Shown: piece after piece, positions 9,078 through 17,463 of the stretch
Layout: each line of letters begins with the position of its first letter
Position numbering within the stretch: the first letter of the stretch is position 1
NCBI GenBank assembly: GCA_027451405.1
Contig: DAIDJM010000059.1
Span: 1 to 64,000, forward strand
Source: Acetobacteraceae bacterium
GTDB lineage: Bacteria; Pseudomonadota; Alphaproteobacteria; Acetobacterales; Acetobacteraceae
Direction: 5' to 3'
DNA: 64,000 nt
Made by a program: the position numbers and the translations under genes
The notes under the pieces: generated by a model
Seen by the model: only the letters and a program-made list of their open reading frames with translations
Told to the model about the DNA's origin: nothing
The model's database searches: none

Positions 9078-10244
9078 CTACGGCGCGATCCGAAACAGAA
9101 CCCCGCACCCGCCGGCGCCATCCGCTTCGGCGGTGCCGTAAAGCGCGCCGTCGAGTGCCACCAAGGCCGCCGCGGGATTGCCGCCATCCTCTCCGCCGGT
9201 GAATTGGTGCGGCAGCGACAGCGCGCCATTTTCCGGTCGCAGCGCGAAGACCGCGCCACTGCCCGCGCCGTCCGACAAGGTGCCCCACAGCGCATCCGCG
9301 ACCGGCGTCAGTTCCGCCAGCGCATTGCCGCCTTCCTCGGGCGTGAAGCGATGCAGCACGGTTTCCCGCCGCTGTTGCGGATCGAACGCGAACACGGTCC
9401 CGCAGCCTTCATCGCCGCAGCCCTTCATGCCCCCCGCATCGGTCGTGCCATATAGCGTGCCGCCGACCGGCCGCAGGCTGGCGCGCGGATAGGCGCCGTC
9501 GCCGTGGCCGCCCTCGAGCCCGCCGAAACTGTAGAGCACGGTCCCGGCGCCGCTCGCCGGGTCGATCCGGTAGATCAGCCCGTCGCCGGCCGCGCCGCCG
9601 AACGCGGCCGTGCCGTAGAGCGCGCCGCCGGCCAGGACCGGTGCCGATTCGGGGTCGAAACCGCCCGCGTCGCCCGGGAAGCGGAAAATCACGCGCTCGG
9701 CGCCGGTCGCGGGATCGAGCGCGAACAGCGTGCCGCAGCCGAAGCCGGCGCAGTTCGCGCCGCCCCCCTCGAGAGTGACGCCGTAGAGCGTGTGGCCGGC
9801 CGCCAGCAATTCGGCCTGCGGCGCCTTGCCGTCCTGGCCGCCCCGGAAATCGTGGAGCACCCGGGCCTTGCCGGTGGCGGGATCGAAGACGAACACCGTG
9901 CCGAGCCCGGCCGCGCCGCCTTCCTGCGTGGTGCCATAGAACTGGCCGCCGCTCCCGACCAGCCCGGCATAAGGCGACTTTCCGCCCGCGCCGCCCGGGA
10001 AACTGTAGAGGATCGAGACCGCGCCGGTCGCGGGATCGAGCCGGTAGATCGTGCCGGCGCCGGCTGACCCCCCGGCGAGCGTCACCCCGTAGAGTGCGCC
10101 CCGGAAGGGCAGCAGCCGACCTTTCGGCGTGACGCCGTCCGTCGCGGACCGGCAGGGGAAAGCGTGCACTATCGTGAATGTCGCCGCCGGCGACGGCGTC
10201 GCCGCGAGCCACGCCGCGCCGGCCATCCATGCAAGCCGCCCCAT
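9078..10244 (-). CDS. Exported GloVer tandem-repeat protein
   Basis: A 388-residue protein. I place the start at the ATG at 10244 because GAGGAGA lies just upstream and a signal peptide (MGRLAWMAGAAWLAA...SPAAT) follows; a longer frame exists upstream. It consists of about eight tandem repeats of roughly 40 residues with the pattern LYGTT..GG..G.GTVF..DP.TG...VLYSF. This is the GloVer repeat of choice-of-anchor proteins, expected to form a beta-propeller. Cys pairs occur in two repeats (NCAGFGCGT, GCGDEGCGT). It is secreted or periplasmic, with unknown ligand. Confidence 0.85.
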   Translation of the reverse strand: MGRLAWMAGAAWLAATPSPAATFTIVHAFPCRSATDGVTPKGRLLPFRGALYGVTLAGGSAGAGTIYRLDPATGAVSILYSFPGGAGGKSPYAGLVGSGGQFYGTTQEGGAAGLGTVFVFDPATGKARVLHDFRGGQDGKAPQAELLAAGHTLYGVTLEGGGANCAGFGCGTLFALDPATGAERVIFRFPGDAGGFDPESAPVLAGGALYGTAAFGGAAGDGLIYRIDPASGAGTVLYSFGGLEGGHGDGAYPRASLRPVGGTLYGTTDAGGMKGCGDEGCGTVFAFDPQQRRETVLHRFTPEEGGNALAELTPVADALWGTLSDGAGSGAVFALRPENGALSLPHQFTGGEDGGNPAAALVALDGALYGTAEADGAGGCGVLFRIAP

Positions 10245-10305
10245 CGCTTTCTCCTCAGAAGCCGGACTACCCTTTCCCGGCTTCCCGTCTCCGGCAAGGG
10301 TTGCC

Positions 10306-11112
10306 ATGCGGCGCTCGGCTCTCGTGCTGCTCGATCATCCGGCCCAGGTCGCGAATCTGCTCGCGGCGACCGCCTGTCTGCTCGCCCGCACGGGCGGCGG
10401 ACAGCTTTGCGCGCTCGCCATCCGCACGCCGGCGCTCGATCGCGTGCTGCCAACCGAGGAAGTGCTGCTGCCCGAACGGATCGCCGCCTTCGCGGACGAG
10501 GCGCGCGCCCATGCCGAACGGCTCTGCGCCAAAGCCCGGGAATGGGAGGCGCGCGCGCCGGCGGATGTCGCGGTCCGATGTGAATCGGAGGAGGGCGAGG
10601 GCGCCGACATCGTGGCGGCCCGCGGCGGCCGGGCGGATCTGATCGTGCTGACGAGGCCCGAGCCGCACGAGCCGGCGGCGGAGCGATCCTGGCGTCATGC
10701 GGCGATCTTCCGGACCGGCACGCCGGTGCTGCTGGTGCCGCCTTCCTATGCGGGTGGTGCCCTGGGCGGTGTGATCGCGGTCGCCTGGAAGAACGCGCCC
10801 GCATCCGAGCGCGCGGTGCATGCTGCCCTTCCCTGGCTGGCGCGCGCGGGCTCCGTGCATGTGCTGCAGGCCGGCCACCCGCCCGAGATGCCGCCGGTGC
10901 TCGCCGAGCATGGCGTCGCGGCGGCGCTGTCCGAGGTGCCGGCTTCTCCGGATGCGGTCGGCGAAGCCTTGCTGCGGGCCGCGCATGGCTGCGGCGCCGA
11001 CATGATGGTGATGGGCGCATTCGGCCGCGCGCCCTGGCGGGAGGCCGTGTTCGGCGGCGTGACCCGGACGCTGCTCGCGGGCGCGGATCTGCCGCTGTTC
11101 GTGCGGCATTGA
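10306..11112 (+). CDS. Universal stress protein (UspA) family
   Basis: A 268-residue protein with an ATG at 10306, a weak AAGGG upstream, and divergent orientation to the GloVer gene. It has two UspA-like halves. The first ends in ADLIVLTRPEP plus FRTGTPVLLVPP. The second ends in GADMMVMGAFGRAPWREAVFGGVTRTLL, which matches the G-x2-G-x9-G(S/T) nucleotide-binding pattern, followed by ADLPLFVRH. Tandem Usp proteins are cytoplasmic and respond to stress; the specific role is unknown. It ends at a bidirectional terminator. Confidence 0.85.
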   Translation: MRRSALVLLDHPAQVANLLAATACLLARTGGGQLCALAIRTPALDRVLPTEEVLLPERIAAFADEARAHAERLCAKAREWEARAPADVAVRCESEEGEGADIVAARGGRADLIVLTRPEPHEPAAERSWRHAAIFRTGTPVLLVPPSYAGGALGGVIAVAWKNAPASERAVHAALPWLARAGSVHVLQAGHPPEMPPVLAEHGVAAALSEVPASPDAVGEALLRAAHGCGADMMVMGAFGRAPWREAVFGGVTRTLLAGADLPLFVRH

Positions 11113-11124
11113 TGGCGCTTTTCG

Positions 11125-11160
11125 ATGGCCTTCCGGCCCCAGCGGGTCCCGGGCAGCGCC
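11125..11160. repeat. Partial copy of the GC-rich intergenic repeat (copy 2)
   Basis: The segment carries GGCCTTCCGGCCCC followed by AGCGGGTCCCGGGCAGCGCCC, matching the right half of copy 1. The left half is missing, so this is a truncated copy. Confidence 0.55.
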
Positions 11161-11186
11161 CACCCAGACCGATTCCGGTCTGGGTG
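11161..11186. terminator. Bidirectional hairpin terminator between convergent genes
   Basis: CACCCAGACCG pairs perfectly with CGGTCTGGGTG around a 4-nt ATTC loop (11 bp stem). It lies between the convergent UspA and lipoprotein genes. There is no T-run of note on either side, so efficiency is unknown, but the perfect stem and position support a shared terminator. Confidence 0.6.
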
Positions 11187-11194
11187 ATGTTGCT

Positions 11195-11911
11195 CTAGTT
11201 CGAGGCCGCCACCCAGCCTTGCCGCGCCGCGAACGCGTCGATCTCCCGCGCGAGCGCGCCGCCGGCCTTGGCCGCATTCTGGGCGCCCCCGGTTTTGTAG
11301 CGTTCCGCATAGCCATGCAGGATCGCGCTCGTGGCAGCGCTCGCGGCCACGCGTTCCGCCGCGGCGCCGGCACCCATGGTTTCGGCCGCGCCGGGCATGC
11401 GGCCGGAATCGCCGGTGGCCTCGAAGGATTGCAGGAAGCGGGGATGCGCCGGGTCGGTGGCGTCGTAGAGCTGCGCCTCGGCGACGACGCGGCTCTGGCC
11501 GGCGCCGAGCCCGATCAGGGTGCGCCGCGTGCGGTTGCCCTCGTCGATCGCGACGATCTGGCCCTGCACCAGAAGGGAGCCGGGCGGCGGCGCGGCGGAA
11601 GCGGGCAGGCGCTCGACCGGCAGTCCGTCGGCGGCGAGCCTCTCGGCGAGCGTCTCAGTGATGGCTTGCTGCGCCTCCGCGGCTTCCTCTTGCGCGGCCT
11701 GCTCGGGCGCGGTGCCGCTCGCCGCGCGGCGCAGCGAGGCGCCGATCCCGGCGTCGAGATGCACCTGGTCGGGGCTCACGGCGAATTCGGTGAGGACGAT
11801 ATGGGCGGGGCGCGGCAGCGGAGCGGCGACGGGGGCGACCGCGGTCGTCTCCACATGGCTCTGCATGCAGGCGCCGAGCGCGAGCGCGGGCGCGAGCGCC
11901 GCGCGCTTCAT
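11195..11911 (-). CDS. DUF4410-like lipoprotein
   Basis: A 238-residue protein. The ATG at 11911 is chosen because it overlaps the upstream stop (ATGA) and is followed directly by a lipoprotein signal, MKRAALAPALALGACMQS, with lipobox LGAC. The mature protein has VLTEFAVSP, a Gln/Glu-rich helix and LLVQGQIVAIDEGNRTRRTLIGLGAG, matching DUF4410 proteins in which a GxxxxR...GFGAG-type strand is conserved. It is probably anchored to the outer membrane, with unknown function. It is paired with the Cys-rich protein gene just upstream. Confidence 0.75.
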   Translation of the reverse strand: MKRAALAPALALGACMQSHVETTAVAPVAAPLPRPAHIVLTEFAVSPDQVHLDAGIGASLRRAASGTAPEQAAQEEAAEAQQAITETLAERLAADGLPVERLPASAAPPPGSLLVQGQIVAIDEGNRTRRTLIGLGAGQSRVVAEAQLYDATDPAHPRFLQSFEATGDSGRMPGAAETMGAGAAAERVAASAATSAILHGYAERYKTGGAQNAAKAGGALAREIDAFAARQGWVAASN

Positions 11912-12363
11912 CGGGCGCCGCGCAGGCTCATCATCGCCGAACGGCAGGGCGGCGAGAGGGCAGGCGCGTTGGCGCGGAGGCACACCAGAATCCGCCCGCC
12001 GCCGGGCGGTATGCCCGCGCAGAAGCGGTGGTAGTCGGCGCGGCAGCTCATGCGCAGCATCATGGCTTCCTGGCGCGGGGAGACCGGCGTGGGCGGCGGC
12101 ATGGCGGGGGTCGCGGCGGCCACCGGCGCCGGCGCTTGGCCGCCCACGGCGGCGAGCGCTGCCGCGCAGCCGGATGAGACCGCGTTCTGGTGCTGCTCGA
12201 GACATTCGAGCGCGGCGCGGCCGCCGGTCGGCACGTTGGCGCAGACATTCATGTAATCGCCGCGGCAGGCCGAGCGTATGGCGCTCGATTGCGCCTGGGT
12301 CGGCGTCTGCGCCGCGGCGGGCACGGCGAGCGACGCCGCGAGAAGCAGGAAACCGTATCGCAT
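11908..12363 (-). CDS. Exported cysteine-rich repeat protein
   Basis: A 151-residue protein. The start at 12363 has GAGG six nt upstream; another ATG at 12375 is too close to that site. It has a signal peptide ending VPAAAQ. Two similar Cys motifs follow: ACRGDYMNVCANVPTGG...CLEQH and SCRADYHRFCAGIPPGGGRILVCL. This is the Cys-rich (GLG1-type) repeat common in small rhizobial and acetobacterial periplasmic proteins, with paired Cys likely forming disulfides. The function is unknown. It overlaps the DUF4410 gene by 4 nt and lies 16 nt after the large secreted protein gene. Confidence 0.75.
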   Translation of the reverse strand: MRYGFLLLAASLAVPAAAQTPTQAQSSAIRSACRGDYMNVCANVPTGGRAALECLEQHQNAVSSGCAAALAAVGGQAPAPVAAATPAMPPPTPVSPRQEAMMLRMSCRADYHRFCAGIPPGGGRILVCLRANAPALSPPCRSAMMSLRGAR

Positions 12364-12379
12364 CGGGAACCTCATGGCC

Positions 12380-14761
12380 TCAGAACCGCCGCCCGTGTCC
12401 GCCGCCGCCACCGCCGCGGAAGCCGCCGCGGTTCTGGAAGCCGCCGCCCGAAGAGCCGCCGAAACTGCCGCCGAAATTGCCACCCGAGCGCCCGGCCCAG
12501 TCGCGCTGGAGCTGCTGGTATGTGCCGCGCTCGAAATTGCTGCCGGACGGGGTGCGGCCGGAGAGCGTGCGGTTGGAAGCGCCGAGATTGCTGTTGTTGC
12601 GGCTGGCTGACGGGTTGCGGCTGCCGTTCGTGTTGTTGCGGCTCGGCGGATTGACCGGGTTCCAGCCGCCATTGCCGTATTTCTGCCAGCCGCTGTCGGT
12701 CTTGCGATACACGTTGCCGTCGCGCCCGGCATAGACGTCGCCGTTCGCCGTCTTCACGGCGCCGCCGGAATTGCCGGTGACGCGGTTATGGTAGCCCGCG
12801 CCCTCCGCGCCGCTGCTCGAACGGAAACCGCCGGCCGAGCCGTTCGCGTTGCTGCGGCTTTGCGTGTTCACGGTCTGGTTGGGGCCGCTGAAGCTGCTCG
12901 ATCCCCATCGCCCGTAGGGGTTCCAGTTCTGGTTCGTGCTGCCCGAGACGCCGGTGCGGCCGTTGTAGAAGCTCGCGTTGGCGGTGCCGTAGCCGCCGCT
13001 CCAGCTCGCACTGCCATGGGCCCAGGAGCCGGTCGAGGGGTTGTAGGCGGAGAAGGCGCCGGCGCCGCCATAAGGACCGTAGATCGCGCCGCCGCGCGCC
13101 CAGGCGCCCGTTGCGCTATTGTAATAGCTGGCGCCGTGCGCGGTCGCGTAGGGACCATAGACCGTGCCGCCGCGGACCCAGGCTCCCGTTGCGGAATTGT
13201 ACCAGACATTGCCGGCATAGGTGACGGGATAGGGATAGAAGACCGGGATGCGGCCCGGCACGACATAGGGCGGGTAGGCGTAGCCGGTGCCGTAGACGAC
13301 CACGCCGGCGCTGACGAAGCCCGCGAGATAGCCGGCGGTGTAGCCGAAGGTCACGGCATCCGGAGTCGCGCCGTACACCTGCACGTAGGTGACGGGATAG
13401 GCGGGGCTCGACGGCGGAATGGTTTTGATGGCGGGAGGCAGGCTGTCGGCGAGGACCCAGGGGCCGTTCGGCGCGGGGGCCACGAACCAGGCGCCATTTT
13501 CGCAGCCGTAATAGCGCGCGCCGATCTTCAGCACGACGCTCGCGCTGTTGACGGCGCGCTGGATGCTGGTGCCGGGGATCGGCTCGAAGCGCGGCGGGCC
13601 GGCATAGCGCGGCGCGAAATGTGCCGAGGCGCGCTTGAGGGTCGCGGTCGTGGGGATCTGCGCCTTCAGCACCGCTTCCTGCGATTGGGTGGTGTCGGGC
13701 ACGCTCGTGAGCAGGGCTGCGTCGGCGCCGCCGTTCGGCGGGAGGGCGGCGAAATCGGGCGGCAGGCGGTCGGTCGCGAAGCTCCAGGGGCCGGTCAGCG
13801 CGGGGGCTGCGAACCAGCGGCCGGAGAGCAGCACGTAATATTGTTTCTGGCCCGGATGAAAGAACAGCGTGGCCTGGCTGTTGGTCACGCGCTCCAGCGA
13901 CGTGCCGGAGACCGGCGCGAGCGCGGGCGGGCCGTCCGTGACGATGATTTCGGCCGGCTCCGTGGTGGCGAAAACCGTGGGAACGGGGGCGCCGGGCGGC
14001 GCCGCGCGGGCCGGGATGTTGCGCCGGGCATCGGCGAAGGCGGGATCGTTGGGCAGATGCGCGAAGGCGGGCGGCAGCGGGGCTGCCGGCGCATAGGGGC
14101 CGGTCGCCGCCCGGGCGGCGAACCAGCGGTCGTTGATCAGCAGATACCAGGTACCGCCATAGGTGAAGACCGGCCAATTCGTGTTGACCGCGAAACTGAT
14201 GCCGCTCTTGCCGGCGGGAGCCAGCACCGGGTCGCCATCGAACACGACGAGGCTCGCGGGCTTGTCGGCATAGAAGATCGGCGGCGGATCGTTGCGGATG
14301 GCGGCCGGCGCGGGGCCGTTCTGCTCGAGGCTCGCGACCACCGAGGCGACCGGGACCGGACGCAGATCGACGCTCGGCAACGCGGCGCGCAGGCGTGCTT
14401 CCACCTGCGCCGCGCGGGCGGTGTCGAGCGACGGGAAATGCGTCGAAATCAGTTGCGGATCAGAAAGGATCACGCTGCCGGCATCGTCGGTCGCGGTGGC
14501 GAGCGAGAGTTCGATCGTGCCGAGCAGCGGCTGGGCCGCGCCCTTGGGCGTCAGCGCGACCGCGGCGCGCGCGGTCAGCCGTTTGCGGTCGGGCCAAGCG
14601 ATGGCCTGTGGCTGGTAGACCGTGAGGCTGGCGCCGTCGCGGGTGAGGGTGCGAGGCCAGAGCGCGTCCTGCGCGCGCGGCGCGGCGAGCGGTGCGCTCG
14701 ACAGCACGAAAACACAGAACAAGGCCGGAAGACGAGCGCGCAAACGGCACCGCCGAAACAT
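12380..14761 (-). CDS. Large secreted repeat protein (carbohydrate-binding V/XII-like annotation family)
   Basis: A 793-residue protein with its start set at 14761 by a signal peptide (MFRRCRLRARLP...PRAQD). The N-terminal half contains three similar blocks of a VNTNWPVFTYGG.WYLL..RWFAA....GPY type, separated by LPPAFAHLPNDP segments. The middle has TYVQVYGATPDAVTFGYTAGY. After residue about 560 come repeats of NSATGAWVRGGTVYGPYA, then an Asn/Ser/Gly-rich tail ending in a Gly/Arg run. Homologues I recall carry the label 'carbohydrate-binding family V/XII', but no CBM signature is seen here. It probably acts outside the cell. Confidence 0.7.
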   Translation of the reverse strand: MFRRCRLRARLPALFCVFVLSSAPLAAPRAQDALWPRTLTRDGASLTVYQPQAIAWPDRKRLTARAAVALTPKGAAQPLLGTIELSLATATDDAGSVILSDPQLISTHFPSLDTARAAQVEARLRAALPSVDLRPVPVASVVASLEQNGPAPAAIRNDPPPIFYADKPASLVVFDGDPVLAPAGKSGISFAVNTNWPVFTYGGTWYLLINDRWFAARAATGPYAPAAPLPPAFAHLPNDPAFADARRNIPARAAPPGAPVPTVFATTEPAEIIVTDGPPALAPVSGTSLERVTNSQATLFFHPGQKQYYVLLSGRWFAAPALTGPWSFATDRLPPDFAALPPNGGADAALLTSVPDTTQSQEAVLKAQIPTTATLKRASAHFAPRYAGPPRFEPIPGTSIQRAVNSASVVLKIGARYYGCENGAWFVAPAPNGPWVLADSLPPAIKTIPPSSPAYPVTYVQVYGATPDAVTFGYTAGYLAGFVSAGVVVYGTGYAYPPYVVPGRIPVFYPYPVTYAGNVWYNSATGAWVRGGTVYGPYATAHGASYYNSATGAWARGGAIYGPYGGAGAFSAYNPSTGSWAHGSASWSGGYGTANASFYNGRTGVSGSTNQNWNPYGRWGSSSFSGPNQTVNTQSRSNANGSAGGFRSSSGAEGAGYHNRVTGNSGGAVKTANGDVYAGRDGNVYRKTDSGWQKYGNGGWNPVNPPSRNNTNGSRNPSASRNNSNLGASNRTLSGRTPSGSNFERGTYQQLQRDWAGRSGGNFGGSFGGSSGGGFQNRGGFRGGGGGGHGRRF

Positions 14762-14862
14762 TGGACACCGAATTGTGAACCACCGCCGCCCGCCGATCAA
14801 TACGCCTGTGGCGAAGGCGCGCCGCGTGGCATGGTGGCACATCGTCTCCACAACCCTGGCGA

Positions 14863-15294
14863 GTGCAGACCGTGAAATCGATGACGGAATATCTCACCTT
14901 CACCGTGCCGGCGCGGGTCGGGTTCCTCAACATCACGCCGCAAATCGAAGCCTTCGTGGCGAAGAGCGGGGTGCGCGAGGGGCTCCTGCTGTGCAACGCC
15001 ATGCACATCACCGCCTCGGTCTTCATCAACGACGACGAGCGCGGGCTGCACGAGGATTACCGGCGCTGGCTCGAGCGGCTCGCGCCGTTCGATGCGTCGC
15101 CGGAAACGTATCACCACAACCGCACCGGCGAGGACAATGCCGATGCACATATGAAACGGCAGGTGATGGGGCGGGAGGTGGTGATCGCCGTGACCGGCGG
15201 GCGGCTCGATTTCGGGCCCTGGGAACAGGTGTTCTATGGCGAGTTCGACGGGCGGCGGCCAAAGCGGGTGCTGATGAAGATCATCGGCGAATAA
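14863..15294 (+). CDS. YjbQ family protein (secondary thiamine-phosphate synthase fold)
   Basis: A 143-residue protein. It may start at GTG 14863, GTG 14872 or ATG 14881. The family signature is clear: [42 protein letters not shown] and a C-terminal [16 protein letters not shown]. These hold the conserved His/Asp/Glu residues of the UPF0047/YjbQ fold. E. coli YjbQ has weak thiamine-phosphate synthase activity, but the physiological role is unclear. It is a single cytoplasmic gene, convergent with the gamma-glutamyltransferase gene. Confidence 0.9.
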   Translation: MQTVKSMTEYLTFTVPARVGFLNITPQIEAFVAKSGVREGLLLCNAMHITASVFINDDERGLHEDYRRWLERLAPFDASPETYHHNRTGEDNADAHMKRQVMGREVVIAVTGGRLDFGPWEQVFYGEFDGRRPKRVLMKIIGE

Positions 15295-15324
15295 GGACCG
15301 CCTCCGGGGGCCGGCGGCACAGCC

Positions 15325-16788
15325 TCACCCGCCGGTCGCGAATCCCGCCCCGCGCGGATCGGTCGCAAACCGGCACAGACCCGCATCGCCCGGCAGATAC
15401 CGGGGGCAGAGGGCCGCGTTCGTCCGCCCGGGCGGCGGCACCTCGCCTGGGCTCTCGCCGGCCAGCGCACGCTGCAGGCCGGCCGCTTCCGCCACCGCCG
15501 CCGCCTCCTGTCCGCTCGCGCCGACCGCGGCGCGGAACGCGTGCAGGTTGTCGTTCCAGCCGATCCCGGCTTCCAGCAGCGGCATTGGCTTGGCAGCCGG
15601 CGAGGCACCCAGCACGATCCCCGTACCGGGGGCGATCCGGCCGGTGCCGAACAGATTGTCGAGCGTGAGCGCGCAGGCGACCGCATCCCCCTTGCGGTCG
15701 AGCGCCACGAAGCTCGTGGAGGCCGGCAGGGCCGGGAGCGACCCGCCCCGCGCCGCGGCCGCCGCGGCCAGCGCGGCCCGGTTCGCGGCCTCCAGATCCC
15801 GCGGGTTGGCCCGCAGCGCGGCGAAGGCGGCGGCGGCGGCGCGGCCGCCATCGATCGGGGCGGGCAGCAGCGCCACCTGGTCGTCGCCGGCCGGGACTTC
15901 CAGCGCCGGGGCGAGGGCAGGGCGCGCCAGACGCAGATCCTCGACCCCGACCGGCCCTCCGGCCTCGGCCGTCACTTCGGCGAGCTTGTGGGCTAGCAGC
16001 CCCTGATACATGTCGCCGACGCCGACCGTGCGAAGCTGCGAGAACGTGGCCGCGAGTTCCGGCTGCACGAGCCGGGCGCCGTCGGCAAGCGGTCTGCCGC
16101 CGGGCACGAACAGCGCGCCCGCCGCCGGGTCGCCGGCGAGCGGGCCAGCCACCTCGGCGATGTCGAGCGCGAGCGCCCGGGAGATGCCGAAGCCGAACTG
16201 GGCGGCCTCCTCGGCCGGCGCCATGAGCCGCCCGATCTGCTCGCTGCCGTAGCGGGCGAGCAGGAGGTAGAGGCCACGCGCCAGCATCGGCACGGCGGCG
16301 GGACGGTCCCCGGCAAGGGTGCGTGGGGCGATGGGCGGGAACAGGATCGCCTCCGGCACGCCGCGATTGGGCGAGCCGGTATCGGGCGCGTAGGCGATGC
16401 AGGCACCGCCGGCGCCGAGCGAGGCGCGCGACGGCAGCGTCACCGCGAGCATGAACCCCATCGCGACCGCGGCGTCGGCGGCATTGCCGCCGGTCGCGAG
16501 CACTTCGCGGCCGACCAGCGCGGCCCGAGGTTCATCGGCCGCGACGCCGCCGATGAAGCCGCTCAGCACGTGGGGGCCGGTGTCGCCGCCGCCGAGAACG
16601 GCCCGCTTGACGGAGCCGACCGCGCCGCAGCCCGAGAGTGCCAAGCTCAATCCGATGGCGAGCGCCTGCTGCCGCCGCCCGCCTGTCGCTCGCACCACGT
16701 CCCGCCGGCTCCCGCCCCCGATGAAGCCCGCCCGATTAGCCGCGATCCGGCCGTCGGGCAACGGCGCATGGACAGACGGCGGCTTCAT
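15325..16788 (-). CDS. Gamma-glutamyltransferase family protein, probable lipoprotein
   Basis: The frame extends to 16827, but that would overlap the divergent gene's start, so I use the ATG at 16788 (487 residues). A GTG at 16695 would place the signal RRQQALAIGLSLALSGCGAVG (lipobox LSGC) nearer the N-terminus and may be the true start. The large-subunit signature is present (REVLATGGNAADAAVAMGFML and LPSRASLGAGGACI). ASTSFVALD holds the autoprocessing, catalytic Thr, although the next residue is Ser rather than Thr. DNLFGTG and PGTGIVLG follow. It is a periplasmic or membrane-anchored Ntn-hydrolase acting on gamma-glutamyl compounds. Confidence 0.8.
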   Translation of the reverse strand: MKPPSVHAPLPDGRIAANRAGFIGGGSRRDVVRATGGRRQQALAIGLSLALSGCGAVGSVKRAVLGGGDTGPHVLSGFIGGVAADEPRAALVGREVLATGGNAADAAVAMGFMLAVTLPSRASLGAGGACIAYAPDTGSPNRGVPEAILFPPIAPRTLAGDRPAAVPMLARGLYLLLARYGSEQIGRLMAPAEEAAQFGFGISRALALDIAEVAGPLAGDPAAGALFVPGGRPLADGARLVQPELAATFSQLRTVGVGDMYQGLLAHKLAEVTAEAGGPVGVEDLRLARPALAPALEVPAGDDQVALLPAPIDGGRAAAAAFAALRANPRDLEAANRAALAAAAAARGGSLPALPASTSFVALDRKGDAVACALTLDNLFGTGRIAPGTGIVLGASPAAKPMPLLEAGIGWNDNLHAFRAAVGASGQEAAAVAEAAGLQRALAGESPGEVPPPGRTNAALCPRYLPGDAGLCRFATDPRGAGFATGG

Positions 16789-16825
16789 GCGCGAATAACC
16801 GGGCGCGTGTAGATCCGGGCCGAAC

Positions 16826-17452
16826 ATGGAAAACGAAGCCGTCGACTTCCGGCTGGAAATCCGGATCCTGCAATTCTGGCGCGGGGTGCTGGGCGAGGCC
16901 GATTTCGCGCGCTACGCGCAGTCCGATCTGGTGCGCTGGTTCATCGCGCTCGATCTCGCCGGGCCGGAGGAGATCCGCGAAAAGCTCATCGAGCGGCATG
17001 GCGTGCGGCCGATGAAGGAGCTGCTCGGGGTCGTGCCGGTCGCGCCGCATCCGCCGGTGACGCTGATCGAAACCTGGCTCGAGACCCACGAGAACAAGGT
17101 CCACACCGCGCCGGTCTGGCTGTCCCTGGCCGGGCTGCTGGTCGCGTGCTTCACCTTCGGGCTGCTCTTCAGCACCTGTTCCATCAACTACAATCCGAAC
17201 CCGCTGGCGCTGAACCCGCAGCCGGTGCAGCCGGCGCTGAACGGTCCGGTCTTTTCTGGCCCCGCCCCGATCGGCGGCCTGACGCAGGTCACGCCGATGG
17301 CGCCGGGTCTGCCGCTGCCCGCGTCACCGTCGCGAGGCGTGCCGAACCCGATCTCTCCACCCCCGGGGGCGGGGGTACCGGCCGCGAGCAGCGGCAGCGG
17401 GACCGCGATCGCCAATCCCGGCGGCGTCTCGGCCACCGTCACCGGACACTGA
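16826..17452 (+). CDS. Hypothetical single-pass membrane protein
   Basis: A 208-residue protein with an ATG at 16826. Residues 1-90 are soluble and predicted alpha-helical (LEIRILQFWRGVLGEADFARYAQ). A transmembrane segment lies around residues 96-114 (LSLAGLLVACFTFGLLFSTC). A Pro/Gly/Asn-rich, low-complexity region follows to the end, presumably periplasmic. Its start is almost back to back with the gamma-glutamyltransferase frame. No known domain is recognised. Confidence 0.7.
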   Translation: MENEAVDFRLEIRILQFWRGVLGEADFARYAQSDLVRWFIALDLAGPEEIREKLIERHGVRPMKELLGVVPVAPHPPVTLIETWLETHENKVHTAPVWLSLAGLLVACFTFGLLFSTCSINYNPNPLALNPQPVQPALNGPVFSGPAPIGGLTQVTPMAPGLPLPASPSRGVPNPISPPPGAGVPAASSGSGTAIANPGGVSATVTGH

Positions 17453-17463
17453 ACCGGCTGCCT

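Noticed and set aside
9078-10244. Regularly spaced repeated motifs suggestive of a repeat array
   Set aside because: These are GloVer protein repeats within one coding frame, not DNA repeats.
12788-14875. A 695-residue plus-strand open frame opposite the secreted repeat protein
   Set aside because: It is antisense to a gene with a good signal peptide and repeats, and its composition is a shadow pattern.
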